NCBI GenBank assembly: GCA_963971285.1
Contig: OZ020253.1
Coordinates: forward strand, 17,620,528-17,684,527
Direction: 5' to 3'
Origin: Astropecten irregularis
Lineage: Eukaryota; Echinodermata; Asteroidea; Paxillosida; Astropectinidae
DNA length: 64,000 bases
How positions within the stretch are numbered: position 1 is the first letter of the stretch; each line of letters opens with the position of its first letter. The translations under genes were made by a program, and so were the position numbers. The notes under the pieces are model-generated. The model was not told the DNA's origin and searched no databases. It saw only the letters and a program-made list of their open reading frames with translations. This document shows positions 49,701-61,416 of this stretch, piece by piece.

Positions 49701-49796
49701 CGAACCATCAGTAGCCTATAGGTTGGAGAATCCTTCTTCCCGTTTACAAGTAACACGATAGCCTTCCCGTCTGTTTTCATTTTCTGTTTCTGTTCA
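46728..49796. other. Gene-free stretch with a candidate conserved block
   Basis: Bases about 47300-47620 are unique, GC-richer, and contain AATAATCAATGATAAAGG, a homeodomain/PBX-like word, and CATCATTACTCCG. A reversed B box (GGGACTCGAACCCTCAACC) at 48508-48526 marks a SINE-like remnant. No exon recognised. Confidence 0.35.
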
Positions 49797-49955
49797 GGGG
49801 TCGATTTCACCAAACTCTTCTATCAACTTACTATCAACCGTATGGACTTTTGATGCATTGAAGCCCTACGTGGGATAGGCCCCTACTATGGGTTATCCTT
49901 CGTAACTCGAATTACGGATTTACGGTCGATCGGAGGGCTTCGTGAAATTAACCCC
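49797..49955. mobile_element. Palindromic MITE, family B
   Basis: GGGGTCGATTTCACC at left, GGGCTTCGTGAAATTAACCCC at right; centre GGGTTATCCTTCGTAACTCG. Confidence 0.75.
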
Positions 49956-50711
49956 TGCTCTGTTTTGCTATCATTCTCCTCGCATATACACATTTTGTTT
50001 CACTTTTTCAAGAAGTATGTTCGGCGTACGATCACCTTCGTACCAAAGACCTTGCGGTTTTCAGGTTCTCAGTCCTGACATGACAGCGGTCTCCATGTTT
50101 CTCTCCTCGGTAGCCCTCGTAAATTGTAGATTCTTTACCCCTCCACCTGACGTCAGGGTCACAAGTCCGCTGTAAATACATCACCAGCTCCATAAACACC
50201 CCCGATCAAACCTGCATGCGGAATTCAAACAGTCTTTACCTTGTCAGTTTTTTGGGGTTACGTCTTAATTGCCATAGTGTATAGGTTATACCATACCAGT
50301 GCCTTGGTGTGAAAGCGATTTAGGTATGGGCTTACCGATCATAAGGTGCATGAACACTTTAGACAGTTTGGTCTGTAAATAATGTACCACCATACATATT
50401 GCTTCGATTCCAACGTGACAGCCATAGAGTCAAAGAGCGTTCATACAGCTACTCATTAAGTATAATATCCGATGGGTTTAAGCACCAAAGCTGAATTGCC
50501 TATATATATTCGTTTTCAAACATCAATCTGAATGAACTTGCATGACTTATAGACCTAGAGCAACTTGAATCAGACTGTTCAGACACGGTTTTTTAGCGGA
50601 GTGCAAGTTAACCCACACCAAGATCATCCGTGCTCGGGCTCGTTCAGACCGTCTCGAATCAAATGGTGAAACAGATTCAATATTTAGATAACTTAAAGTA
50701 TTGAAATCCCA

Positions 50712-50854
50712 TGGGCGTTTCTCACTGTTTTCTAAAAACTTCGGCACCGTATGGGACTGGGAATTTCAAAGAACTGTCACTGTTTCTTCCTTGATATTGT
50801 TGCCCATGAATCTGCATTTCTTTGATAAAAACCAAAGTATGATATTACCTTTAA
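50712..50854 (-). mobile_element. Family A MITE, partial
   Basis: GCACCGTATGGGACTGGGAA, GAATCTGCATTTCTTTGATA and AAAACCAAAGTATGATATTA then CCTTTAA. Confidence 0.65.
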
Positions 50855-51289
50855 GTATATCAGCCGACAGTATATGAATTGACTCTCTAATAATAAACCT
50901 TCCCCATCCCTTGATTTACCGGTATACTCAGTACATGGAGTCCGCTCCAAATTGAAGATGTATATAAATATAACAAAATCACTCACGGTCAGTTTGTGTT
51001 TAAGACACACCTTATCTAAACCAGACAGACTCTATGTAATGCCATGTGTCAAATCTCGGTTTCACCGACATAACTCAAATTTGTCAGAGGTTTCTTGATG
51101 ATGAGGCATAGGCCTATGTATGTATCGAGGATTGAATGGCTCGGATAGGGTATCATTCGTCGCTTGCTTAGCGGGGAGATTGTAAACTACCGCTTGGTAT
51201 GGTCAACCGGTGTAAAATTGTGAACATCTCAAATGATGTGCCGTGAAGTTTGCTAAAATCAAAGAGACTTAGACAAGGAGTTATAACCA

Positions 51290-51468
51290 GGGGCCAATTT
51301 CATGGAACTGCTTAGCAGTTCGCTTATTAAGCATGAGAAGTCTTTCTTGATCAAACAGGATTTTCAGTGAAATATTCTTGTGATGTCTACTGCTTTTGAC
51401 TTGTATTCGGACATTGTTTGCTTGGGGAGCATAACATTCACAAGGAGCCGACATTCTGATTTCATTAT
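51290..51468 (+). mobile_element. MITE family D, left half
   Basis: GGGGCCAATTTCATGGAACT, CTTGATCAAACAGGATTTTC, TACTGCTTTTGACTTGTATT parallel 2259-2430. The right palindromic end is missing. Confidence 0.6.
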
Positions 51469-53157
51469 GTTTTTAGGCCTATACATGATTGGTAAAGGTC
51501 ACAGAACAGCACCCACACTTTGTCCAATCCAGCATGTAGATTGTAGGCCTAAACATGAAATGATATAAACCTGTGAAAATTGCAGTCCAAGTCTACATTT
51601 CAACAAGTTAATGAGGGCTCATGTCATGGTCTTATATTTCTTTCAAACTCAAAGCTTGCTCAGAAATGGTTGTATATAGACGTAGCATGAAACTCTGTAC
51701 AGTGCCTATTTTAACTGCAAGAATGAATTGCACGGAATTGTGATGGGCGGCTGTGTACAATGCTGAGGAGAACTTGAATGGTGTGCTTCATATCTCTTAT
51801 ACATGTAGTTGTAGTAGGTAAACTAGTATGCACCAATAAAAGCCCATAGCTCTTCTCCTATAGGCTTATACGACATTCTCTTAAACGGAATTGACAAGCT
51901 GAACACTCGGTTCTTTTCAGAGCAATGCACGACCCAACAAAGAGCCTTATATCGCTACGGCAAAATCATCCTCATTGTATTATTATCATTCTATACGAAA
52001 TTGTTTCTTTATTTCGTTTTCATTTATTAAATTTTAATGTAATCCTCCCCCAAGAATGATAATGATAAAATTAATCGCATCAAAGCAGTGCAGGAGAATT
52101 GTCATGGATATCAGTTGTGTTTCAAAAAGAAAAATGTTTAGAAAGAAGCATTTTGGAGCTTTTTGTGCGTCTTATTTTTCCAGTCGGAAGGGAATTCTTG
52201 AATGGAGTATTTGGATGCCTTAGTATTGTGAGAAATTGTATAACCCGGTGTTCATCTTATTGTCAACAGAGTGATTATTGCCGAGTGAGAAGACTCCCCC
52301 ATCCATTCAAAATGTTTGAAGGAGAGAGTTTATATAATATAGCAATATTCACCGCGGCAGTGCATTCATCCCCGCAGGAAGCTGTACACTGCAGTATTTA
52401 TAGAAACATTGTTTGTACTAACAAAAATGCCATTCGACATAGCGCTCTTTGCCTGCAGCCAGATGACAAAACAAACAAACCCCTCCAACCACGAAACCTT
52501 CTTCAGCGGTGGATCGTCCCTTGCAGGCTATGGCCCGCCAAAAGGACAAACATGATGCTCACAAAACCAAAATGCCTGAATACGGTTGAAATTCAAATGA
52601 TGCGTGATATTTTTGGGGGTGAGTGATCTCTCTAAAATTGACCGTGTGAATGCACATAGGGACTGGGCGATTTCGAGGTAAAATTACTCAGGTGGCGTGT
52701 GAGAATGACTATCACTCGGCAAAAATCGGCAAGTTAAGTGTTAATGACTATGCCTTAGTCATTCTAGTACGCAAGTAGTTTCAGTCGGAATTACATAATT
52801 ACTTTCTAGCAGTATATAGGCCTATATTTGAAAAATAAGTAAAACGCAGGGGTTGAGTCGAAAGTTGGATCAGAGAGCATCCGGATTACCGTATACCAGG
52901 GTTCATCAAGTTCCATATCCAGCCCTAGGGTGGGCCCTCTATTGACGCAAACCTGCTTAGGGTCGAAGGTCGACTTCATGACTTCATAATCATTCGGACA
53001 TGTGTCTGAATATATACAAAATGCATACAACTGCAATCAATGCAATAACCCGTAATAATACTGTATAGGCATATTGGCCGTTGAAGTAAACAGTACGTAG
53101 CCAAATTTAAATTTATATTTTTGCATTAACACTATGACAAATGTATATGAAACTCTT
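51469..53157. other. Gene-free stretch with a long open frame of doubtful status
   Basis: Bases 52099-52626 are open for 175 codons on the plus strand, but the translation shows no family resemblance and no coding-like pattern to my eye. The DNA is repeat-free, so a conserved non-coding element is another possibility. Confidence 0.3.
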
Positions 53158-53374
53158 TTTACGAAATGAGGCTTGAGGCTAGGCTTTGGATTTATTTTGC
53201 TACCGCCATTTTGTGTCCTAAATGAAATGAAGGGATTGAGATACATGGCGAAGCTGGAGCCTTTCTTCGGCTTCGTCATGTGGTCCAATCCCTTCATCTC
53301 GTTTCGTGGGCCTCAAATGGCGGTAGCGAAATAAGCACCAAGCCTAGCCTCAAGCAAGGTTTCGTAAAGGCCCC
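53158..53374. mobile_element. Palindromic MITE, family E, full copy
   Basis: TACGAAATGAGGCTTGAGGC and TAGGCTT at left; AAGCCTAGCCTCAAGCAAGG and TTTCGTAAAGGCCCC at right; inner arms CTACCGCCATTTTG and CAAATGGCGGTAGC. Confidence 0.8.
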
Positions 53375-55741
53375 AGTGTCTCATCTACTCACAGTGCATC
53401 CACACCACACACACACAAAACCCGACAACCGCCACAGCATTCCGTTTTTGCCGGTTTTGCCCTCCATACCCCGTCAGCAAACGCCCAGAGGCCGCGTGCG
53501 GACACCAAAAATGACAAATTACTGCCCGTTCAACATTGAAGGAAGCGGTCAGGTGCCCAGCCCCCATAAATTCATCACCGCGTGACGGACGGTATAACGC
53601 AAAACACGCCGAGCGGCCGGCCGATGAAAGGACGCCGACAGTGCACCGGTAATTCTGTTTACTGCCCCGGTGCTGCAACCCGCTCGTAAAGTAACACTTT
53701 CGGAGGCCGTAAATCCGGAAAAGCCTGCTTTCGGGTCCGTTTGTATCCGCCCAGCGTGACAGTTGGAGACGCTAGACTTCGCATTGCCCGTGAATTGTCC
53801 GAGCCCAGGTCGTGCCGATGCGCCGTGATTGCCAGATCAAGAGGGGAGAAATACTGTAAATATGTTTCTAAACAGACGAAATGCTCCCTCTGTTTTTTTT
53901 AGTGTCCAGTCTGCGGATACGCGGAGAAATCGTTTTGAAACCAAACCAACCCCCTACGGCATACGATATTTCAATAGATAAAAAACGTATCAACACTGTA
54001 TTCTGTACACGTGTAATTGCAATGGACACTGACTGTGTCATTTGATACATAGGTTGACATATTTTGTCTGCATTGTATATGGCACTCTTGACAAATAGAT
54101 CCCCCGTGAATTCGATATTAGTTATTACCGTACCTTTTACTTGGTTCAGCAGTGATACGGGTATATTGTAATGAAATTACGGAGGTAGGTAGGTAAGGCA
54201 AGCGCAGTGCGTAACTTTCTCCGCTTTAAGTTGTGTCATTATGACACAAAACGGGGATACTTGCTAGTATAACGAGGTATAAGTTGGTCGACCTTTTTTT
54301 TATTTCTAGTGCAGGGGTGCACCACACTAAATGAACTCCCATTGACCTTAGTGTAAAACCCCTCAACTTCACACTTCAAAAACATCCAGGAGTCTCTCAC
54401 TTTTTGTTGGTGCAATACTGTAAATGGTAGTTTGAACCCTCATCTACCCAATTCTTTTAATTTTTTTTTGTTAGCCGATAACAAAATTGTTTTTTGATAA
54501 TAGCCCCAAGAAGAAAACACTCAATGTCATTTTTCCGTAACCGACTTGTTCAAAACAATGTAGGGCCACATTTTAAGCCATAACTTCTGAAGTCTCCACA
54601 ACAGGCTGAAGCACTGAACCCCCAGGTTGTGATAACCCGTCTTAATTACACAATAGATTAGTAATGTCCACCCAATTATTTTAAAAACATTTGAGGGTAC
54701 AAATATGATAATCAGCTCGGCGCATTGTTTGGGCCGAGTACGCCCTCTGCCTTAATTGCCAAAGAGTGCCATGCACATGACTCTTCAATGTCATCTTGCA
54801 AACTGCTCCTATCCGCAGCTCAACACCTGTACGCCTACGTGTTTGTTTAGCATTGACATTTTTGCAGTCCATCTCGAGTCACTTAGTAAAAATAATCAGT
54901 CCCGTTCAATTATTCGTTTGTGCATTTATAAACCCCACCGTGGAAATACGTCGATGGCGGATTTATGGCCGTGCACTCACGATCACCTGCATTCCTGGAC
55001 AAGGTTATATATATATATCCCTGCCATCAACAAATCAAGAACGGGTAGCCTATACCACGCCTTGGTGTCTCACTCCGAGAGGGGCGAAGGGGGTGTTGTG
55101 TTGGTGCGAAGAAGCTGGCTGCTACTGTATAGTATCGCGTATATAACTATTTAGGAATTGGCGTGTGCACCACACTGCTATCACATCCATGCACGCATCA
55201 TAAATAATGAGGTGTCATTGAGAATCCCAATGTTAAAAATGACAAGTCGAATGTCGAATAACATCAATGAGCTGCCTCTCTTATATTTCCATCACTGCTA
55301 CTAGTGCTAGTGTACCAACTGGAGAAAAATGATCTCGGCTGTCCTGATGATAGTGATGATATGAATACGTATATGGGATGGGAGTGTGCTAATTATGCAC
55401 AGTTTGTGCTAGCTGAGAATGAGTCCGTGCACGGGCCTTGGTAATGACTCAGAGTGATTGGCGTGTATAGTATAGGTCATCAGGCCTGGATGTCTGCTGT
55501 CTGCCCGCCTGCCGTCCCGGCTGCTCACCCGCCCGCTTGCCTGCTCGTAGGCCATATTGCCCGTGCCCGCTGCCCGCCTGAGCCACTCGGCCTCTAGTAC
55601 TCACAATCAACCGCTCCCATCACACCCCGCAGGCGATATATCCTCAATCCCCATAGGTTGCGCACCTCTGATAACGCCTGAAATTCGTCAATGCATTTCA
55701 AACTCCTCGAATACATGTAGAAATAATTATAAAGCAAATTA
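53375..55741. other. Gene-free stretch
   Basis: The left end (53380-53830) is GC-rich and unique. A short TATATATA run lies near 55009-55018. No exon recognised. Confidence 0.4.
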
Positions 55742-55850
55742 ACAGGCTAGTCGAAACGTTCAAGAGACCTTACGAGAAGTGCGATCGAAATAAGTGCGAA
55801 AGTACGAACGATTCTTACATGGTGTCCTCAAACCGATCCACATACAAATT
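55742..55850 (+). repeat. Interspersed repeat family H
   Basis: CAGGCTAGTCGAAACGTTCA, AAGTGCGAAAGTACGAACGA, TTCTTACATGGTGT and CCGATCCACATA. Confidence 0.65.
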
Positions 55851-57275
55851 AACAATTAGGCCTATTACTTAGAACGGTATTATGGAATGGAAGCAGTATT
55901 CCTGTAGCCCATTGATCATATTAATTATAACAGAAAGGTGGATTGACAATGATTTTCACCTTGGAAGAGTAAAGGTGTGTCCTGTAAGTATAATCAATGG
56001 AATTTATATTAGGACAAGTACTAGAAGGTCACGCGCTTTCGATTGGGATTTTGACCTTATCGGGTTAACCACTTACTTATCTAAACCGCTTTTTTGTCTG
56101 TCCCTTCCCCCATGACTGAACTGACCCTCTCTTGTCAAGGGTCTAGTTAGCTGTGAAACGGACACCCGCCCCAGGCGACTGAATACCCCAAGTGCCGCTT
56201 CAAACAAACCCTGTGTAGTGGTCACCCTAATGCCCTCACCGTGGCCCAACCATGCCCATGCCCCAACCAACCGGGGGAGGAAGCTTCCGTGTCCCCCGAC
56301 CGGCATTCCTCCTACAGCTCAATGGTCGGGATATATCCACCGAACGAATCAATGGTGTTTATTCAGCAATTAAAGCTAATGATTTCCCCATTCGCACTTA
56401 TCTTGCCCAAAATTTCACTTGTCTCCGGGATGTGATGGTCTTCTCAACCATCCGTGACCGAGAGTATTAGCTTGCTTCGCCTGCCTGGCAGGCAGGGACC
56501 GGGCCATGCACGGTCACTGATCGTGCCGAATTCTGGCCCGCCTGCCCCACGGCTGTCCGCCCTCAATACACGGGGAAGAAGGGGAAAAAAAAAACATTGT
56601 TGCCTTGCCCGGGGGGTTTTGGTCAGAGAACGCCGAGGTTTTTTTGAGTAACGACCCCAGCTAACCGATCGTGACAGCCTGCTACCTGATCCTCTTGCCC
56701 GTGACAAGTCTAGCACCTAGCCTTCATCAGGGCGTGCATGCACCACCTGGGATTAAACGGCCGATCCCCCGTCGAGTGAGTCTTCCACGGGCGCGCATTA
56801 CCGGCCAACGCATTTACCAGATGGTGTTTTGATAAAATTAATAGTGTCCATTTTGCCCCGCCATTGAAATTAAGGATTTATGGGATATTATTCGGAACAG
56901 TCTTTTGTTTATCTTTCACCTGGTGTCAAAATCCTGTGACCCCATGGACATCAAAATATTATAGGCCTAGATATATATTTTTTTCCCTCCTCTGAAAACC
57001 AGATGTGGACTCCAAATCGATTTTTGCCTCAGGCCTAAGACGCTCCAGTTGGCAAAAATCGCACCTACGGTCTGATTGAGCTTTGGAGATTTGTCTTTTC
57101 CTTGAGAAAAGAAAAAGTAGTAGAAGAAAAGAAAACAAGAAAACAAGAATATAATTATAGGGCCTAACCCTTCGCATATAAGGGAAGTGTGTTTTGAGTT
57201 CGTTCGTGGATGTTAATTTCCAGTAGTATAATTATTAAATGTAAACTTAAAAGATGCACTTATACCTGTATTGCT
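55851..57275. other. Gene-free stretch
   Basis: GC-richer around 56100-56770 with an A run at 56584-56596. No repeat family or gene recognised. Confidence 0.4.
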
Positions 57276-57569
57276 GGGGGAGTAGGGTTGGCGTAGCGGT
57301 TCTTTCCTCGCCTTTCACCTCCGTGGACCGGGTTCAAGTCCGGCTCGGTTCTCAAGTGTATTGGGTTTTCAGTCCCTGCCTGATTCCGTGGGTTTTACCC
57401 AGAATATTACTCTGGAGTTTTCCTCCCACCTCTAAAACTATATCTTCTTCTCATCTTCTTTCCATAACAGGTTTCATCAGGCTTGCGAGCTATAGTGCCC
57501 TGGGCACTTTTGAGGAATCCTTGGTGTCATTACCAGAAATAAATAATAATAATAATAAATAATAATAAT
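57276..57569 (+). mobile_element. tRNA-derived SINE with (AAT)n tail
   Basis: The tRNA-like head has an A box (GTTGGCGTAGCGGTT, about 57287-57301) and a B box (GGTTCAAGTCC, 57331-57341). It is followed by a tRNA-unrelated body containing TTACTCTGGAGTTTTCCTCC and CACC, and it ends in an AAT/AATA microsatellite. The full SINE layout is therefore preserved over about 290 bp. Its head differs from the SINE at 40966. Confidence 0.8.
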
Positions 57570-58142
57570 GCATTACGGAGTAATCAGTCTGTGTTAGTTT
57601 TCATATACAAATGGGATGAATTCCTCTCTCACAATGGTCACAGTCGCATGATTTTCTTGGGGGTATCATGGACAATGTCATCAATTGTTATCCATGTCAT
57701 GAAACATTGTCAAGTACTGTTTGCTTCAGTGCTGTTGGTTGCGAACCCCGTGTTCATTGTGAACTATTCTCCTATGTCCAGTCCATTTTAGCCGATGGAA
57801 AACAGTTAGTAAATTGACGACCATTGCACCAGTTAAAATGGTGTATCAAGGCTATAATCAACTATCATATGTCGATATTGCTCATCATACGAATTATGTG
57901 CTTTAAACAATCATGCACCGACTAGGTTTCCTGTGCTGTATTTTATCGTTCTGATATTCCACAGCCTGGATATTCCTGTAGCAAAGCATCGGTTTGTCAT
58001 ATTGTTAATAGTCTCCACTGCCAAAACCTCGCTATGAGCTCAAGTAAAGATTGTTGCCACAGACATTCATAATCAGACCTAGCTACTATACATTGTGGGC
58101 CTATACCGTACGATACAAGGCACGAGGCTATATGATTGGGAC
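57570..58142. other. Unique gene-free stretch
   Basis: Nothing recognisable as gene or repeat. Confidence 0.4.
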
Positions 58143-58326
58143 ACTACGGCCATTTGAATCCCACTGAATGGAATGAAATGAAGGGATTGTGCCACATGAT
58201 GAAGCTGGGGAAAGGCTCCACCTTCGCCATGTTTATATCTCAAGCCCTTCATTTCATTTTGGACACAAAATGGCAGTAGAAAAACAAATGCCAAGCCTAG
58301 CCTCAAGCCCCATTTCGTAAAGGCCC
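58143..58326. mobile_element. Palindromic MITE, family E, right part
   Basis: GAAATGAAGGGATTGTGCCA, GGACACAAAATGGCAGTAG and AGCCTAGCCTCAAGCCCCAT then TTCGTAAAGGCCC. Confidence 0.7.
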
Positions 58327-58869
58327 TGTGTATCTTCTAAAGGTGGCATTGTAGGTGTAAGGGCAGTACCTTTTTTTGTCTTTGTAAAGTAACTCCTCCA
58401 CTAGAAAACCCAAACATCATCGTTTATGAGAACACGGCTAGGAGGTGTTCACGAGTCCACGGCCGGGCAAACTAAGGCCACGCCACGGTGGCTTCTCAGC
58501 ATTGACAGGCCTGTATGTTGCTTTTGATCCTCGGTATGATAAACTCGTACGGTACATTCAAGCCGAATTTTTTTAACCAAGTGAACTACATGTAAATGCA
58601 TGGCAATACCTACCTATGGTCTCTCTGAGGTTCGTATAAGAACGTCAATTAATTTTGAGATGAATGTGCAAGTATGCAACGTACTGAGCCACGGAACATG
58701 GCTGCAGTCTTTAGCAGCAGTAAACGGCAGTTGTTGTTTTTAATTGCTTCCCGTGCCACGTCATACTGCCCTCTTTTGACCGAAGTTGGATCATTTCGCC
58801 CGTCGGTTCTGTCTCAAACGAGCCTAGCCATACAATTATCAAAGGCATGTACGTTGGCACGGCCATTCT

Positions 58870-58987
58870 ATGGCGTTTACGAAACGGAGGCTCAGGCTCA
58901 GGCTCAGGCTCCAGCTCTGACATCCTATGCTGAAAATACAGGTTGTGGTTTTTCATTGAAGCTGAAGCTCTGTTTTCCTTTTCAAAT
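58870..58987. mobile_element. MITE family F, left half
   Basis: ATGGCGTTTACGAAACGGAG and GCTCAGGCTCAGGCTC, then GAAGCTGAAGCTCTGTTTTC. The right palindromic end is replaced by the family B fragment that starts 15 bases later. Confidence 0.7.
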
Positions 58988-59001
58988 CCTGAAAATCCTA
59001 T

Positions 59002-59069
59002 GCCCCCACGATCGGTTATCCTTCGTAACTCGAGTTACGATCGATCGTAGGGCTTCGTGAAATCGACCC
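59002..59069. mobile_element. MITE family B, right half
   Basis: GGTTATCCTTCGTAACTCGA, GATCGTAGGGCTTCGTGAAA and TCGACCC. Confidence 0.65.
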
Positions 59070-59227
59070 TTATATTGGGGATTGCTCTTCCGTGCATACC
59101 TTGCATTTGCATACACGCATATTGCTTTAATGAAACTTTTGTTAGGTACAAAAATTATTGCATTGTTTGCAATTGTTATCAACCAGAGCCATTTAACTCG
59201 CAGCAAATTATGCCAGCTGATTGTATA

Positions 59228-59390
59228 CAAATAATGAATGTTTATGAGTGGAATGGTAAAAATAATTTCATGAGGTGACAGATGGACTGTTCCATTTCAC
59301 GAGGCGAAGCCGAGTGGAATGGAACAGTCCATCTGTCACCGAATGAAATTATTTTTTCCATTCTACGAATGTTAAACATTCATTATTTGT
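59228..59390. mobile_element. Near-perfect foldback element
   Basis: Outer arms CAAATAATGAATG/CATTCATTATTTG; inner arms GACAGATGGACTGTTCCATT and AATGGAACAGTCCATCTGTC are exact reverse complements; loop about 20 bases. Total 163 bp. Confidence 0.8.
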
Positions 59391-59391
59391 T

Positions 59392-59762
59392 TTATATAAC
59401 ATCTAAGTAGATCTTTGTCATTTGATTTTGATTGGAGGATAACATTTTAAGAGTTAGCGAGACAAAAAAAGCTTAAAATCTTGGCAAACTATAATAAATT
59501 ATTGCTCTTATTACAGTAATGCGCGTTGCACACCAACGCGTACGCGCGCACGCAGTGACAAATAAATGGAACGCTGCTTGACCAATCACGTATTAGAGTC
59601 CCTGGCGTGCAATGGTACAAATCGGATGGCACCAAAAATGCACGGTGGATGGAACAAATTTCAACGGTTGTGACGTAAGCCATGAATTGGTCTATTTATC
59701 AAATATCACGTGACATACAATCCTCCAATCAAATGACAAGGATCTACTAAGGTGTTATATAA
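59392..59762. mobile_element. TIR element directly adjoining the foldback
   Basis: Left arm (59392-59440) TTATATAACATCTAAGTAGA, CATTTGATTTTGATTGGAGG; right arm (59715-59762) CCTCCAATCAAATGACAAGG, ATCTACTAAGGTGTTATATA. The interior holds an alternating CGCGTACGCGCGC stretch at about 59537-59551. Confidence 0.75.
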
Positions 59763-61416
59763 CCATCAATATTGATCGCAAGCTTTCAATAAGAAAATGT
59801 TGAAAAAAGAAGAAAAGGTGCAAATAGGCTCAAGAGTCGGTCTATACGAGAAGAGCCGTGTTACGTATTTTCACTCGTCAGTCGCAGAGTATCGATCAAT
59901 TTTATAATTGTTAAGAGCTATAGAGCTTTGCAAAAGAAGAAGAAAACAGTAGTCTTTCTGATGGTAAAAGAAAGTTCAATATCGTCTATTGTCCGTGTTG
60001 ACATTTTGAAGGTTGTATGTTTCTTGGGCGTGCCTGTTTTCGTATTCATTGCCATATCTATTAACTGAGCATATATTGATGGTGCTGTGTGTAACTCACC
60101 GTCCATGCAGAGTACATCGACACCTCAAATGACAATATTTTCAGTCGTAATTGAGCGCGTGGGTGCCAGTGTAGGATGCTTGGCATCTTTGTAATTACCC
60201 TTTTATTTGCGACGCTCTTTCGCCCTGGCAAAGAGATTTTTTGTCACAATTGCAATTGTATGGCCGGCCGAAAGGGCAATCATCCGCGAGGGCCCCCTTT
60301 CAGACGCAGGACACCGTGTTGACGAAATTAGATGGATAATTGAGGGATTTTCGTTGTGCGGCCTCCTCAGAAGCGCCATGCCGTTATTCATGGCCTTTTC
60401 TTTGGAGCCCGAGACCTTGGCACCAGTTTTACTTGAAATGAACACCCACGGAACCAGCCGTGAATCTTTTCAGCTCGGGTATGAATTAGCGGTCATTTGT
60501 GGCGAGTTTGTCATTTTGCAGTGCCGGGAGATGATTGGAGATGGTTCGTTCTTTTTTTGTTTTTTTTCTTCCCTCTCTCTCTCTCTTTTACGTTCCTTTG
60601 GCCCAGTGCGCAATATTACGATTGCTTGCACGGCGAGTTAGTTGCATTCATTGAGTGCGGCGCTAGTCTCCCTCGGGTTCTATTTGTTCAGATGCAGCCA
60701 GCCTGAAATAACGTCTATGGCGTGTATCTTTCCCTCCCAGACGGGCCAGACTATAATGTATACACGCGCAATTTCAAACCCCCTCCTCATCCGCCCAATG
60801 CCGTAAACTGCATCCCGGATCGAAAGCATCTCCCCGCTGCAATCTCCACTTGGTCTCGCGAAGAGCGTGAAGTATAAAAATGTCCCAACTTAATTCTCTG
60901 GGCAAAAGAAAATGGCATGTCCTTTGCCATGCGCTTGGACAAATTGTGTGAACAATTTGCTTCTAGCGAGTGGCAGTGCATGATCATGGCTTTTGATTAC
61001 TTTAAAGAGATTTTGAAATCATGGCTGATTTACACTTAACTTCTTCTACCTTACCAACTGATGAGCCAAAGGTATACTCGCACAGTTAGTTTAACTCGTC
61101 GTTAAGTATTGTTCCTGATTCGGCAGTATAGTCTCTTGATGATTCCAGGAGGAACTTTGCTATCAAATTCAGTGGGAATGTTGCCGTAACGTATTTATCG
61201 CATTCACAGCTTTCAACCTTCATGGAATTTTTATTGTATTTTATTTATCTTAATTTGTATTGTTTTGTACAAGTAACATTCCCAATACGGCCAGGTGTCC
61301 TTCCAAGTCCCTTTGAATTATTACCAGATATGGGATTTTGGCACATTTGAGTACGTGGTTAGAATTAAATCTGAGAATAGACGCATCAACCGACATTCTG
61401 ATTTTTGCTCACCTGT
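59763..61416. other. Unique GC-richer stretch, candidate regulatory or unrecognised coding DNA
   Basis: Bases about 60180-60640 are repeat-free and open on the plus strand for 144 codons (60207-60641) and on the minus strand for 80 codons. The translation matches no family I know. Bases 60780-61010 are also unique and AT/GC-balanced. CT-rich run at 60571-60590. Confidence 0.35.

Noticed and set aside
52099-52626. 175-codon open frame as a gene
   Set aside because: The composition looks random, there is no recognisable domain, and no supporting splice or neighbour evidence.
60207-60641. 144-codon open frame as a gene
   Set aside because: No family resemblance; the opposite strand is also open, so it is kept only as a candidate conserved block.
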